A DNA stretch of 64,000 nucleotides from Dasypus novemcinctus (taxonomy: Eukaryota; Chordata; Mammalia; Cingulata; Dasypodidae), in assembly GCF_030445035.2 (NCBI RefSeq), contig NC_080701.1, forward strand, positions 20,366,798 through 20,430,797, read 5' to 3'. Both the position numbers and the translations under genes were made by a program. How positions within the stretch are numbered: the stretch's first letter is position 1; each line of letters opens with the position of its first letter. The notes under the pieces were generated by a model. The model made no database searches. It worked only from the letters and a program-made list of their open reading frames with translations, and had not been told where the DNA came from. Positions 1 through 29,582 of the stretch are shown here, piece after piece.

Positions 1-318
1 GACACAAGAAGAAAAAAACATAATGGGAGACACAATAAAGCAGGGAGCAGAGGCTCCCGGTGCCTCCTAAAAAAGACAGCGAGCTGACGCAACAAGATGA
101 CACAACAAGAGATATGGGGAGGAAAAATAGAATAAGAGAGACAGCAAAGCAGGGGGCGGAGGTGGCTAAAGTGATGAGACACCTCCCTCCCACATGGGAG
201 GTCCTGGGTTCAGCTGCCAGTGCCTTCTAATGAAACAAGGAAGATGAACAGACACAGTAAGTGAAAAAACAACAAGGTGGGGGAGAAATAAATAAATGAA
301 ATAAACATTAAAAAAGAA
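1..318 (+). repeat. DAS-type two-headed SINE, + strand, cut by window start
   Basis: The copy starts within its body. The second head is at about 148-225 (GAGGTGGCTAAAGTGATGAG, B box GGGTTCAGCTGCC), followed by the AAATAAATAAATG tail. Confidence 0.85.
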
Positions 319-325
319 AAAATGA

Positions 326-544
326 GGGAGCGGAGATGGCTCAAGCACTTGAGCACCTGCTTCCCACTTGGGAGGTCCCAGATTCAGCCTCCAGTGCCTC
401 CTAAAAACAAAAACAAACAACAAGCAAATAAACGAAAAAACCAACTCAGGGGAGCCAATGTGGCTCAGTGGAGAACACCGGCTTTCCACGTACAAGATCC
501 CTCCTGGTTCAATCCCCAACCCCAGTATCTTTAAAGAAAAAAAG
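326..544 (+). repeat. Two tandem tRNA-Ala-head SINE monomers, + strand
   Basis: Heads begin at about 326 (GGGAGCGGAGATGGCTCAAG) and 449 (GGGGAGCCAATGTGGCTCAG). Each has a short A-rich tail. Confidence 0.8.
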
Positions 545-1292
545 AACTGTTGATAAACTCAACAACATGGATATGGATGAATCTTTTTTTTTTTTAAGAT
601 TTATTTATTTATTCAATTCCACCCCCCCACACAGTTGTCTGCTCTCCGTGTCTCTCCGCTGAGTCTTGTTTCTTTGACCGCTTCTGTTGTCGTCAGCGGC
701 ATGGGAAGTGTGGGCGGCGCCATTCCTGGGCAGGCTGCACTTTCTTTCGAGCTGGGCGGCTTTCCTCACAGGCGCACTCCTTGCACGTGGGGCTCCCCTG
801 CACGGGGGACACCGCAGCGTGGCACAGCACTCCTTGTGCGCATCAGCACTGCGCATGGGCCAGCTCCACACGGGTCAAGGAGGCCCGGGGTTTGAACCGC
901 GGACCTCCCATGTGGTAGACGGACGCCCTAACCACTGGGCCAAGTCTGTTTCCCTGGATGAATCTTAAAACAATTATTCTGGGTGAAGAAAAGTCAGACA
1001 AAAAAGAGTATATACTGTATGATTCAATTTACATAAAATTCTACAAAATGCAAACGAATCTATCCTGACGGAAAGCACACTGGCAGTTTCTTTGGAATGG
1101 GAGGGGATGCCACATCAAGGGGGCAGCAGGAGAGATTACAAAGGAAGGTGAGGGAATTTGGGGGTGTAATAGATATGTTATCTTCGCTGTAGTGATGGTT
1201 TCATAGGTATATTCACTATGCCAAAACATCAAATTGTATACTTTCTATGCAGTTTATTGTAGGTCAATTATCCCTCAATAAAGGTATAAAAT
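545..1292 (+). repeat. L1 3' end, + strand, split by a DAS-III SINE
   Basis: The pieces at 545-585 and 967-1292 are continuous L1: CAACAACATGG plus the GATGAATCTT target, then ACTGTATGATTC, then CAAATTGTATACTTTC, ending TATCCCTCAATAAAGG. Confidence 0.85.
586..954 (-). repeat. DAS-III SINE, minus strand, inside L1
   Basis: A full-length copy with a 12-bp target duplication TGGATGAATCTT at 574-585 and 955-966. The reversed head and B box (GGTTTGAACCGC) are near the right end. Confidence 0.96.
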
Positions 1293-2040
1293 TTAATCAC
1301 AAAATGTTCTGTAGGTGGCTTCCAACTCCATTTTTTTCATGATTCCTCTTTGATCCTTCACCCATCTCCCCTGAAGAAACAGCATTAGCCTCAAGCACAT
1401 ATCCTTTCATTCTTGGAAGGCACCTATCTTGGTTTTCCCAACTGAAAGAAAAAGGAAAAGTTCTAAGTAACTCTCTTAATAATTAAAAATATAATTCTTC
1501 ACTCCTCTTCCCCAAGCTCACCAAAATCTTTCTGGGATCAAACGTCCTGAAAATGACCTCTATCCTTTGACCGAAGGTCTAAAAAAGAAAAAGAGGAAAA
1601 ATCAAAATCAAGTAAACAGAAACTCTGCTCCAGCAACTTCCACTCTTGTGAGATAAAAAACCGAAGCCAAAAATTTTATAAGTTGCCTTATTACTTCGGA
1701 GTTAACCTGGTTGTTAACATAAAGGCCTTTGTCCATGAAAGAGGGGATTTCTTCTCTCTTTGGAGTGGCACTCTCACTAACCATTAGCTAGATAAGAGGA
1801 CCAAACAAACAGCAATCCAGAGATACAGTGATGTGGATTGCTGGGGTGAGGTGCTTTTTACCCTGCTTCAACCTACAACTGCAAAATGATCTGGCCCAAT
1901 TTAAAGTTTTACAGTTTTTGACCACTGATTTACATTCCTGAAAGATTACATGTGAAATAAATGCGGGTATGTGTGCGTGTGTGTGTGTGTGTTAAGCTGA
2001 ATCATTTTCCAATTGACTTACTATGGAAAAGAAATAGATG
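1293..2040. other. Intergenic unique sequence with a (TG)n run
   Basis: No gene is recognised. A short TG microsatellite (about 25 bp) lies at 1968-1992. Confidence 0.6.
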
Positions 2041-2235
2041 TGGGAGTATTTGAACTCTGCCTTTGCCAATTACCAGCTTTGTGATCATGGCCAATTCCTT
2101 AACTTCTCTAAACATCAACTTCCTTCTCTAAAATGGAGTTGAATTTAAAGGGTTGAAATGAAGACAATATAAAATGAGAAAGGCTTCAGGTCTGGTATAT
2201 AGAAAGTACTCAGTAATGTTTTAGGAAGTCTGTAT
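2041..2235 (+). repeat. MIR-family SINE, + strand
   Basis: MIR core order: CCAATTACCAGCTTTGTGA, then CAATTCCTTAACTTCTCTAA, then TAAAATGGAG, ending in AGTACTCAGTAATG. Confidence 0.85.
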
Positions 2236-2439
2236 TGCAAATATCTATTGAAGTATAAATCCAGAGTCCCTTATCTCTTCTTCTGATAAGCTTTCATTTG
2301 GTAATTGCTCAATATCACATAACTTTGAGCTTATCCTTCTCTCACCCTCTCACCCTGTCATATTAATAATCTGTACCCACAAACACACAAGAACGCATTA
2401 AGAGAATCTGCTCTTTAAAATAGCAACATCTAACACATA

Positions 2440-2640
2440 TTGATCACTTAAAATTTGTCATTTAATCCTCCCAACAGTCCTATAAGGTTAATACTACTAA
2501 TACCCTCATTTTACCAGTGAAGAACAGAAGCACAGATAGTCACTGTCTACAGATCACACAGCTAACAAGAGGTGTGAGCCAGGATTCAAACCCAGGCAGT
2601 CTGGCTGCACAATCCCTACACCTAACTCTGTCATGGTTTA
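2440..2640 (-). repeat. MIR-family SINE, minus strand
   Basis: Reverse-complement MIR: CCCTCATTTTACCAGTGA, then AGATCACACAGCTAACAAG, then GGATTCAAACCCAGGCAG. Confidence 0.88.
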
Positions 2641-2851
2641 GCTGCATGGAAACATTGGATATTGAGTCATAAAAATCACAGGTCTCTTAAGGGATTTTCA
2701 GAAATGTTAGCTCATCATCTAGTGAAGTCCACCCCCTGCCTCTAGGCAGGGTCACAACTAAACAATTCAGATCTGGTAAAAGCCTCCTGATGACAAAATC
2801 CCACAACTTCCTCTCATAGTTCATTCCAAAGTTTAATAGTCAGGAAATGCT

Positions 2852-2947
2852 CTTTTTTTTTTTTTTAAGGAGGTACCGGGGGATTGAATTTAGGACCTCA
2901 TACATGCAAAGCAGGCACACAGCGACGGAGGAGCTACAGTCGCTCCT
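2852..2947 (-). repeat. tRNA-Ala-head SINE monomer, minus strand
   Basis: T-run, AAGGAGGTACCGGGGGATTG, then GCAGGCACACAGCGACGG. This is a short single-head copy. Confidence 0.7.
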
Positions 2948-3044
2948 CAAGAAATTCTTAAATTAAAACTAATTTAAATCTTGTATGCTGCTGGCTAAGC
3001 CCTTTTCATTGGGTTAATAAATTCCAGTATTTCCATTTCTCTTA

Positions 3045-3150
3045 CTCGTTCACTCAGCTACTAAATAAACATTCGTTAAGCATGTCCTGCTGAGTTCTAT
3101 CTCTGAACAGTTAGAGAAAAAGCTCTCAAGTTCTCACAGGGTGAGTCAGG
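3045..3150 (-). repeat. L2 3'-end fragment, minus strand
   Basis: CGTTCACTCAGCTACTAAATAAACATTCGTTAAGCATGTC corresponds to the reverse complement of the L2 terminal sequence. Confidence 0.55.
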
Positions 3151-4439
3151 TGGTGGACCTGGATGTGTGATTGTGTGTGGAGGTGTGGGGTAGCAGGGTG
3201 GGGAAAGGAGAGAGTAGAAGGTCCTCATAAAAAGAGGTGGCACAGGGCTCCCACACAGCACCACCCACCCCACTTACGGGCTTAACCATATAATGCTGAA
3301 ACATCTCAATACACACCAGTTTTTACCATACACTTATTGCTTATGTGTTGGTGTGTGAATGATATACTTCAATAAATTGTTCCTCGAATGAAAAAATAAA
3401 AAGGCAATTGGCCTTTACCCTTTGCCCCTTTCACCTTTCTATTTACTGGAATGTAGAACAGCTTGAATTCAAGGAAGCAGGCACTCAACCACTGAGCTAC
3501 ACCCTCTCCCCTCAAGCAACTTTCTTATGAAGCTCTACACTAAAAATTTTGGACTAACAAAATACAAAGAACCTAGGTACCTGATGACCATGTCATCACC
3601 ATACCAACACTTGACTGCCTGCCTCTGGATTCCCTTTATATGAAAGAGAAATAAATTTCCATCTGCTCAAAAGAAAAATCTCAATACAAACCCGAACAAA
3701 ACCAGGGAGGAAGAATGGGTCAATCCCGAACAGCCATGATGCCTAAAAAACCTACTTTTCCTGCATCGGAAATCCGCCTGACAACACAAGCTTACCACCC
3801 TGCCTTTACTAAAGGCTGTAATTAAGCAGACTGAACCTTCCCTTCTGCAAACAAAATAATTTCAGTAACTGATGTAGCAATGCCGTGGGCATGATCCTAC
3901 AGAACAGTGAAGGTGGAGGACAACGTCAGGCCCTAAGATGAGGAGTCACAAGGTCTGCATTCCGGTCCTGGTTTCACCATTCCTTCAGCGAGTATTTATT
4001 GAGCATTGAGTATGGGGGATGCTCAAGAAAAGACACAGATCTTACCCTCAGGGAACTTACTGTCTCTCCAGGGAGGCAATGAAGTGCACTAGCTTCTGTG
4101 CACTGTCCCAGGGTGTTATAAAGGCAATTAAGCTCAAGATGTTTAGGAAGCATAAAGAAGGCTTTCACTGACTTACCTCCTGCGCATCACTGAACTCAGA
4201 GCCTCTTCAATAAAAAGGGGGCAATGGTTCCTTATTAATCTAACTTTATGGTGCTGTGGGACCCCAAGGCCAAAGCTCCTAGAAAAGCATAAAGGGCAAT
4301 TCAAAGTAGGGTTTCTTGATTGGTAGCAAACGGTATTTAATCTGCATATTTAGAAGATCGTGCCTTTCAGCAGGGCAACTGGAAAGGGGACGAGCAGAGG
4401 GCTAGAGTGGCTTCATTTCGCTAGTACCTGCTTCGAAAA
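3151..4439. other. Intergenic sequence upstream of ERLIN2
   Basis: Mostly unique DNA. It holds a SINE-head remnant at about 3466-3516 (minus; GCACTCAACCACTGAGCTAC) and an L2 fragment at about 3976-4080. No gene is recognised. Confidence 0.5.
3976..4080 (-). repeat. L2 3'-end fragment, minus strand
   Basis: TTCCTTCAGCGAGTATTTATTGAGCATTGAG and TACCCTCAGGGAACTTACTG are the classic reversed L2 3'-end landmarks. Confidence 0.75.
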
Positions 4440-5240
4440 GACCACCGGGGCTCCCACAATCGGATCGGCCTCAAGTTTGGGGGAGTCTCAGAAAGTGACG
4501 CGCTGGGCCTCAACACCCTCTCTCCCCCACGCAGGCCCGACCACCACCCCGCGGTGAGGCGTCCTCCTGCGGGCGCTCCTCCGCTCCCACTCCCCCAAAC
4601 AAACCCTAGGTCGAGCCCCGCAGCCTCCCCGGCCGAGCGGCGGGCGCTCCCTCGTGGCCGTCACGGACACCGACGTCTCGCACCCAGAGAGGCGTGGCGG
4701 ACCCGCCTGGGAGCGCGGACGGGCGGGCGGGGCTCTCGCGCGGACTGATGGCGTCATAGCAGCGACGGGCCCGGAAGGAAGTAGCTGCGGTGAGGGGCGT
4801 GGCGGTTTCTGCGGTTGCTCGGGCTTCGGAGGAGTACGGAGCGCCTGGAGGGACAGCCTGGTACGCCGCCCCCGCCCCTTCTTAGTGCGCGCCCTGGGCC
4901 TGGGGGCCATCTGGGCCCGAGGTGGTGGGCGATCTTTCGGGCCCCAGCTCCACCAGCCCTTCTCCTTCAACCGGGTCGTTTCTACAGCGAGATATTAGCC
5001 CCTCTCTGTCCCCTGCCCCCTACCCGCCATCTCCCAGGCGGGACCCTCCGCTCTTGGCGCCCCGGCTGCGACCCAGGGTGCTGGAGACCCGCTCTCCTCT
5101 CTCGGAAGAGGGAGGGGAAGGGGCGCGAGGTGGGGCGGGGAGGACCTCGAGGAGGGAAGGGTCTCTGCAGAAAAGATGTGGTTGGCTGCACATCGGCAGC
5201 TGGAGGCAGTCGTGGTAAAACTAGCGCCTCGCGGGCTCTC
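4440..5240 (+). promoter_or_regulatory. ERLIN2: ERLIN2 CpG-island promoter with non-coding first exon
   Basis: A GC- and CpG-rich island sits 0.9-1.7 kb upstream of the first coding exon. It has no TATA box. GC boxes lie at about 4721-4733, and an ETS-type CCGGAAG motif is at 4771-4777. Two plausible donors end a non-coding exon 1: GTGAGG at 4790 (stronger) and GTACGC at 4861. Which is used cannot be told from sequence. Intron 1 then runs to the acceptor at 6115-6116. Large antisense frames here follow from GC content. Confidence 0.8.
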
Positions 5241-6116
5241 TACGCCCGACTTAACGTTAGACCGGAGAGGCAAAATCCGCGCTCTCATTGAGTGCCCACA
5301 CACGCCTGATTGTGAACTTCACAGTCACCACAGTTTTTCCAGCTCGTCCAGTGTTCAGGAAATGAGCCTTTAGATGCCAACTCCGGCGCCCTGGTCCTTG
5401 AACGCATTTGGACCCAAGAGCCCAGAGTCTCCTATCCTGAGGCACATAATTTTTTCCTCTAAGGAGGGGTTTGGGAACTCGGGTGCAAAGTTCCAGTTAA
5501 GTCTATGGGAAGGAAGGGTGGCTCTAGTCTTGTTCAGATACCTATCCTGTTTAGGGTCAAAGGACTAACTGGAAGGTGGACGAAAGGCCAGAGAAGCCTA
5601 CCTTGAAACTCTGCTCGCATGTTTCTGTCACTCTAGGATCTGAAAGGAGCACATAATGGTTTCCTTTGAAATGACAGGCAATTAGGATTGGGAAACTGGC
5701 CAGAAATACCTGGTCACAACTACCTGTCATTTGACATCCTCTGTAATTTGGTCCAACCGATTTCAGGTGCCTCTCTTCCCTCTTCCTAGTATGGGTGGTT
5801 CCAGTGACAGCACATTAGTGTTCACAGAAAGAGAAGGCTGTGTTCTGAACACTGCCCATTTGGCACTGGTTCTTTCTTGGACCAGGGCTGTATCTGGAGC
5901 CAGAGCCGCTGTCTCTTCACTGAGGTGAAAATATAATTCTGTGGCTGGGGAATATGAATGTTGACTTGAGAACAAAAATGAAGAGACCCTTGTGCTCATT
6001 CTACAACAGGCTGCATATGAGCCACTTTCAGGGACCTCGCCTCGATGTAGTACTCTTACTGTTCAGGTTTTTCTCCTGCACACCAGACACACATATTTCT
6101 GCTATCTTTTCCCTAG
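5241..6116 (+). other. ERLIN2 intron 1, unique sequence
   Basis: This is non-repetitive intronic DNA between the CpG island and the first coding exon. It ends in a pyrimidine-rich tract and a CCCTAG acceptor at 6111-6116. No further element is recognised. Confidence 0.6.
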
Positions 6117-6131
6117 GATAACAGTTCACTG

Positions 6132-23080
<16,949 letters not shown>

Positions 23081-26000
23081 AAATGATAGCTAAACCGCCT
23101 CCAGTGACACTTAAGGAGCTCTTTATTTTTTAATGAGGAACCAGGATGCCCCTCCCTCCCACAATACCTTCTTGGACTATCTTCAAGGTACTGTGGTGAC
23201 AAAAGAGAAATGGACATAAATCTACTCCCCTTCCTGGGAAGGAGAGATGGTGTGGGAGATTGATGATTTGGGATTTTATTCAGGTGAGGAGGTTACATGA
23301 CCTCTGATAAGATTTGTAAACCATGGGTTTGACCTTTGACCTCCAGACACTAATTTTGGCTTGTTGACGTTTATCATTAAGGAGCGAGAGAAATGTAGGG
23401 TGTTGTGTCCCGGGGATTTGATTTCCCTTATTTGGGAAAATTTGGTCCAATTTTCTCACCCCTGCCTCCAAGGTGGGAGGTGTCTGTGGGTGAGGTTTAG
23501 CAACTGGGCAAATATGTGCTTGTGAATTTGTCAGTAGAACTGTGGAGAAACGGAATGTTTGCCTTTCCTGGTATTTTTGTCAGTCCATATATGAGTTGTT
23601 TTAGAGGCATGCTTTCTTGAGCCCTGATAAGGAAGAACTGGTGCTAGGTCTTGCAAGGTTTTCTGTACACTACCCTTCTGACCCTAGGGCTAATAGAGTA
23701 TGGTGACCACATTTCCATTTCCAGAGTCAATGTTTTGTCACCACCACACAGTCTTTGAAGCTTTTCACCTGTTCCATGATTTGGTTCTTTTCCTCTCAAT
23801 CTGTTTGCTAGTCCCACTCAGCATCAAGAAGACAGGGACAAACAACTCAAGTGTCTTAATAGCTGCTGCAGTGGGATCGTTTTATCTGTTTGCCTCCACA
23901 GTACCTGCTTGGCACATTATGTACGTACCTTGAGATCGTGTGTTTTATTGTTGTGGAGATTCGACAGTGAAAAGCTCTAATGCTGTATCAACCCAGAGAT
24001 TTCCTAGTCTTACTGCTCAAGGTGTGATGTGTCTGACATAATGATAGCATTGTAGCATGTGTTTCTAAACCCAGGGATTCAGGCAGCCACACAAGGATCA
24101 GGTTGACGGTTAAATTTGTAGAAACAGCTATGTGGGTACAAATCAGAGTTCATGCCCAGGTCCCTGGGTTGGAGTGGCCGCCCCAAAAGCAGTTTTAAAT
24201 GTTTTATCTTTATATTACCATTTGAAAAAGTTTGAGCCACCCTGGTTGATTCTGGATGGGGGAGAGCAAACATGAAAGAAAAGTTTGTCTTATATCCTAA
24301 AATTGGGATTGGAGGGAAAGGAGGGTCCAGCCTCTAGCCCATGAGTTATACACAGCATGGGTCAGTGGAGCACAACTATTTGGTATTAACTTGCAAGCAC
24401 ATTGCTTCTAGCCATGACCAGCCCTGGCTTGTCATTTGTTTGCTTCCCTGCATGCACGTGCACACACATCCCCCTCCCCACAAACTCCCTCTGTACCCCT
24501 CCTCCCCCGGGTGACTATTATGAACAATACTTTCTGATACAGGTTCCCACCTCATTCTTCGTCCCATGCCCAGACTTCTGCTTCATAGTATGGCTTCTTC
24601 TCCAGGCCAGCTTACTCCTAAGTAGCACCTGGTTGTCAGTTCGGGGAGCCTCCAGCCTATCTAGGAAGGTACAGAGGGATAACCCCCCTTCCTTCAAATG
24701 CTGCTTTTCTCTCTTCTAATTCCTGGACTTAGAATTCTCAAACCAGTGGTCCTAATCACATTTTGTACAGGAAGCAAAATGCTCCTGAGTGACAGATTTT
24801 AATACACTTGTGGGAGGTAGACGGGCTCCCAGGACCAGCAGAGGGTATCATTATTAAGATGCGCTCATCTTCCTCCCATTTCAATGCCTTTAAGCATTTG
24901 CTAGGAGCAACAGGATATGGCCAGCACCTCCATTTACATGGAGGCTCTTGCGCCTCAGAAAACACCACTTCACTACAACAGAATCGGGAGCGGGGATCTC
25001 TCGGTCTGTCTGAATAGCACGTTTTGCTCAGGTGCTTAACTTGAAAGCTTCTCTAATATTACCATCCCATGATAGCTTGTCCCTTGCACTAGATACACTT
25101 TGACTACAAGTGTCTCAAGAGAGTAAAATCCTGCTGCAACTGCCCTCCTCCATGTTAATGTTGCTTCCTCTTTAAACAAAAACTATAAATGTTGTTGTAC
25201 CCATTATTTTAAATCCACTGGTCGTCTGTACCTGCCTGAATAGTAAAATCATGGGAGTCAGCTGTTTCCTTCGCATTGGGCAGCAAACCCATTGATGTGT
25301 TATGACTTTGTTTTTTTAATAGTAGAAACTCTCATCTTAAAACTTTGGAGATCTCAACATGTAAATGTGACAGCCTGCAGTTTTGTAGGCAGTAGAGTCA
25401 TGGCTGCTATTTATAAATGGAATTTCTATCAACATGAGTAACTGTTTATAAAACTCAGTTTTTTCTAGGATTTTCCAAGGAAAAGCTCCTTGGTTGAATG
25501 TTTCTCATTAAATTTTGCAGAAGTGACTCATATTTAGTACTGTTTTTAATCACTTTTTTCATCTAAAGACAGAATGTTTTCAGGGAAGCCAGAGTTGGTT
25601 AATTTTTACATGACTAAGATAAAAAATAGAGTCAGAGGGATCCTGCAATCATGCCAAGATGAAAAGGGAGAAAAAAATCACTGAAAGAATCTTAGCAATA
25701 TGTTGATTTTAAAAAGTAGATGTTTTATAAATGATCTGTGGTAATTTCTATGGGTCTGTATGTTTCAACACTGATAACATTACCATTTATAGAGAGTAAA
25801 TCATGAAAGATGGTCATTTTTATTGACTGGATTTATCCATTTGATTGATTTAAGATAAACTGGATTTTGGTTAGTGGCTATTCTGTATCTTTCAACTTGA
25901 CTACTACATTTTTTCTATCCAATAGAGGGTGTTAGCCACTGTTTCTATGTTTCCTTAAGAGGTAATAGCCAATCATTTTGTGTTTGTATTTCCATTCTCT

Positions 26001-26255
26001 TTTTATTTCTTTTTTGTATAGGCTGGTGATTGAATAGCCAAACTAATTCTGCACACCAAGGGCTTAATGACACCCTTTGTAACTGGGAAATGATTCTTGT
26101 TTATCAATGAGTCTATAAATGATACTACTGGATTAGTTACCTTGGGCTGAAAGCTGGAGGGATTGTTTTGGACAACACTAAAGGTCTTGTGTGAGTTTAT
26201 GTCTTAGTTTTCTTTTCAGTCTTACTAAATAAAATGAGTCTTTGTATTTACTTTT
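23081..26255 (+). other. ERLIN2: ERLIN2 3' UTR (probable extent)
   Basis: About 3.1 kb of repeat-poor sequence follows the stop codon. It contains no SINE although the flanks are dense in them, which suits a transcribed 3' UTR under constraint. The likely end is the AATAAA at 26228. Shorter forms with earlier variant signals are possible. Confidence 0.6.
26228..26233 (+). terminator. ERLIN2: Candidate ERLIN2 polyadenylation signal
   Basis: A canonical AATAAA, followed by T-rich sequence, at the end of the repeat-free stretch and just before the first intergenic SINE. Confidence 0.6.
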
Positions 26256-26330
26256 TTACAAACACTAAATTTAGTTATACCTCATATTAGAATAGGTGAT
26301 ATTTTTAAAATATTAAAAATTAAAAAATCA

Positions 26331-26744
26331 GGGAAGCAGATGTGGCTCAAGCAATTGGGCTTCCATTTACCATACAGAAGGTCCAAGGTTCGATACCCAA
26401 GGCCTCCTGGTGAAGGCAAGCTGGCCCGTGTGGTGAGTGGCCCATGCGGAGTGCTGCCCCATGCAGGAGAGCTGGCCCACATGAAGAGCTGGCGCAGCAA
26501 GATGACACAACAAAAAGAGAAACAGAGGAGAGACAGTAAGAGACTCAGCAGACCAGGAAGCTGAGGTGGCACAAGAGAATGATCGCCTCTCTCCCACTCC
26601 AGAATGTCCCAGGATCAGTTCCCAGAGCTGCCTAATGAGAACACAAGCAGACACAGAAGAAAACACAGCGAATGGACACAGAGAGCAGACAATGGAGGGA
26701 GGGAGAAGAAATAAATATTTTTTTTTAATTCAAAAAAAATCCCT
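26331..26744 (+). repeat. DAS-type two-headed SINE, + strand
   Basis: Head 1 starts GGGAAGCAGATGTGGCTCAA; head 2 is near 26555 (GGAAGCTGAGGTGGCACAAG). The tail is AAATAAATATTTTT. It lies just past the proposed ERLIN2 3' end. Confidence 0.9.
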
Positions 26745-26931
26745 GCCTAACAAGTTAAATTCAAGATCTCCCTAAAAACATATTCAGATGAAAATCTATC
26801 CCTATTACCAACAGAGAAACAATAAACACCACTTTGTGAGCATGGCATCCTTTTGGGTAAGTGCTATAGAAGTTTATCATATTATAGAATTGTATATGTG
26901 AGGGCAGAGATGTTTTCAGTTTGCCCAGAAC

Positions 26932-27277
26932 TCTTTTTTTTATTATTATTTCTCCCCCTACCTTGTTGTTGCACTTGCTGTCTGCTCTCTGTCTATTCGT
27001 TGTATGCTGGCTGCTCATCTTTAAGGAGGCACCAGGAACCGTACCAGGGACCTCCCATGTAGGAGAGAGGCACCAATCAACTTGAACCACATCTGCTCCC
27101 TGCTTGTTATGTCTCTCATTGTGTTGCCTCATTGTGACAGCGCATTGCTTCCGCTTGCCACACCAGCCCTTCACGTCAGCTGTCTTGCTCATCTTCTTTA
27201 GGAGGTACCAGGAACTGAACCCAGGACCTCCCGTGTGGGAGGTAGGTACCCAACTGCTTAAGCCACATCTGCTCCCC
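26932..27277 (-). repeat. DAS-type two-headed SINE, minus strand
   Basis: Two reversed heads, at about 27020-27100 (GGAGGCACCAGGAACCGTAC) and 27200-27277 (GGAGGTACCAGGAACTGAAC), separated by the usual body. Confidence 0.88.
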
Positions 27278-27351
27278 CAAAACTCATTTTGTTCTCAATT
27301 CAGTAGGAAGTCCCAGACTTAACTCTGGAAAGCCACCCAGACTTTGCAGAT

Positions 27352-27716
27352 AAAAAAAATTTTTTTTAGGATTTATTTTTTTTATTCCCCCACCCCTCAT
27401 TGTTTGCATTCACTGTCTGCTTTCTGTGTCCATTTGCTGAATGCTCTTTTTCTGCTCATCTTCTCTTTAGAAGGTACTGGGAACTGAACCTAGGACCTCC
27501 CACATGGGAGAAAGGTACTCACTCATTTGCTTGAGCCATCTCAGCTCCCTACTTTATGTCTCCTTATTGCGTCATCTTGTTGTGCCAACTTGCCACACCT
27601 GCCCGTCACACCATCTCGCTGTCATGCTCATCTTCTCCAGGAGACACCAGGAACTGAACCCGGGACCTCCCTTGTGGTAAGCAGGAGCCCAGTCACTTGA
27701 CCATATCCACTTCCCC
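27352..27716 (-). repeat. DAS-type two-headed SINE, minus strand
   Basis: T-run tail at left and two reversed heads. The flanking target duplication is CTTTGCAGATAAA versus CTTTGCAGGTAAA at 27342 and 27718. Confidence 0.9.
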
Positions 27717-29582
27717 CTTTGCAGGTAAAACAAAGGATGCTCAGTTAAATTTGAATATCAGATAAACAATGAATAACTCTTAGTGTAAGTATGGCTCAAA
27801 TATTATCACAAGAGACATACTTATACTTTAAAAATTATTTGTGCTTTATCTGATATTCAAGTTTAGCTGGGTGTCCTATACTTTTATTTGCTAAATCTGG
27901 CAACTCTAACCCAGCCCTTTCTCAGCTTATTTTATGATGCTCCCAGACTTTATTGGTTTGAGAACCTCCTATGCAAATAATAAGAATTTACAACTGAATG
28001 AGTAAATTAAGAGTATAGTTACTGGAGTTAGACTGCCAAGTGCAAATCCTGGCTCTACTACTTCCTAGCTGTGTGGTCTTGAGTGAGTTCTTTAACCTCT
28101 CTAAGCCTCAGTTTCTTCATCTGTAAAATGTGTTGCATGGATTAAATTAAATAATGCATGTGAAGGTTTAGCACCATGCCTATCCTAGCATGTATAATTA
28201 TTCAAAAATAACTTGTTTTCAGTCAACTGTAAAAATGGAGTAGAAAATACAACTATTAAGTGGGTACCACTAAGTGGAAAATTAAATGTGATCAAATAGA
28301 ACAGGAGTACATACAGGATAATGCACAGATGAAGAAAAGACAACATTGTAATGAAGCAAACAGGTACAGAGAAATGCAGAAAGTAGGCCATGATGCAGTG
28401 TTACAAGGAATTGTCCAGTTCCTGCACTCCAAATTAAAAAGGATTTTAAGGGACTAGAAAGAAAATAAAATGTTAAAACAAAAATGAAAAAAAAAAAAAA
28501 AAGTTGAAAAAGAAGCTCATAGGTTCACCCCAGGAAAGGTAGAAGAATTTTAACAACTTCACCTTTACAAAAGTTGCATCATGGTCAGCTATTCTCTAGC
28601 TCCACAGAGACCAAAGAAAAGGAAATTAGCTTGCAAAATAGAGCATTTTTAAAAGAACTACTTAAGGTAAGGCTGACTAAAATTTGAAATGGGAGAGAAG
28701 TACTTATCTGCAAATATTACTAGAAAATAAATTGAGGGATTAGCATGGGTAACATGCTAACATTTTCTTCTCTAATTGGCTTCAGAAATTGGGAAGAGTA
28801 TGTGCGGTTTGGATGGTTTCAATGTCATTCTGTCTATATGAAAGAACAAATGATCTCTAAAGGTCCCCCCCAGGTCTAGGGTTTTAGAATCTATATTGAC
28901 ATTTCAAAAGCTGAATGTGACAACATGTTTGCTGAGGGACTGACGTCATGGCTACTCTACCTGAATTCATTTAAACTGGGGCACAGGCATTATTATTTCT
29001 CCATTCTCTTTGGAGCCAAGTAACCAGGCAACAATAATTTTCTATTATTTTATCTTTTTTATACCCCCAAAAGAATCAGTAGGCTCAGAAGGAAGCAATT
29101 TTAAAATCTATATACATTTTCCTCATAAATTCAGGGCCTTAGACTACAGAGGTGAATATTTTAAGAGTATTTATGGTGAATAAGTATACCAGATCTTAAA
29201 CTGCTGATAAAATCTGTTCCTCTGGGTATTTGGATTTTTAATCTTTCTCTTTTCCCCTTTGTCCTTGCAAATTGTTTTAGCAATTTAAAGAAAATGGGGA
29301 TGAAGTGATTTTGGACTTGATTTTTCAAGAATTAGGTAGAGAAGGATGAAAGTTAAATTGGATGGTTGATGCCCCAGGAAGAGAAAGAATAGAAACTAAA
29401 AAAGAAAACAAAAAAGGAGGAAAAGTGGAATAAAACTAATCTAAAAGCACAACTAAGAAATAAGGAAACTGGAAATGTGAAATGATAATAGGACTGGGGT
29501 AACCATAATCTTTTGAGCTCTACTACCATTTTCATAAGATCATGAAATATTAGAGATGAAAAGCATCTTAGAAATGAATCAT
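27717..29582. other. Intergenic sequence between ERLIN2 and PLPBP
   Basis: AT-rich, mostly unique. It includes a MIR at 28015-28200 and an A17 run near 28486-28502 that may be the tail of an unrecognised retrocopy (28230-28500). No gene is recognised. Confidence 0.5.
28015..28200 (+). repeat. MIR-family SINE, + strand
   Basis: A well-preserved core: CTACTTCCTAGCTGTGTGGT, then CTCAGTTTCTTCATCTGTAA, then TAATGCATGTGAAGG. Confidence 0.92.

Noticed and set aside
4488-4970. 160-codon minus frame in the ERLIN2 island, possible divergent gene
   Set aside because: Low-complexity Pro/Arg composition and overlap with other long frames point to CpG-island composition; no similarity is recognised.
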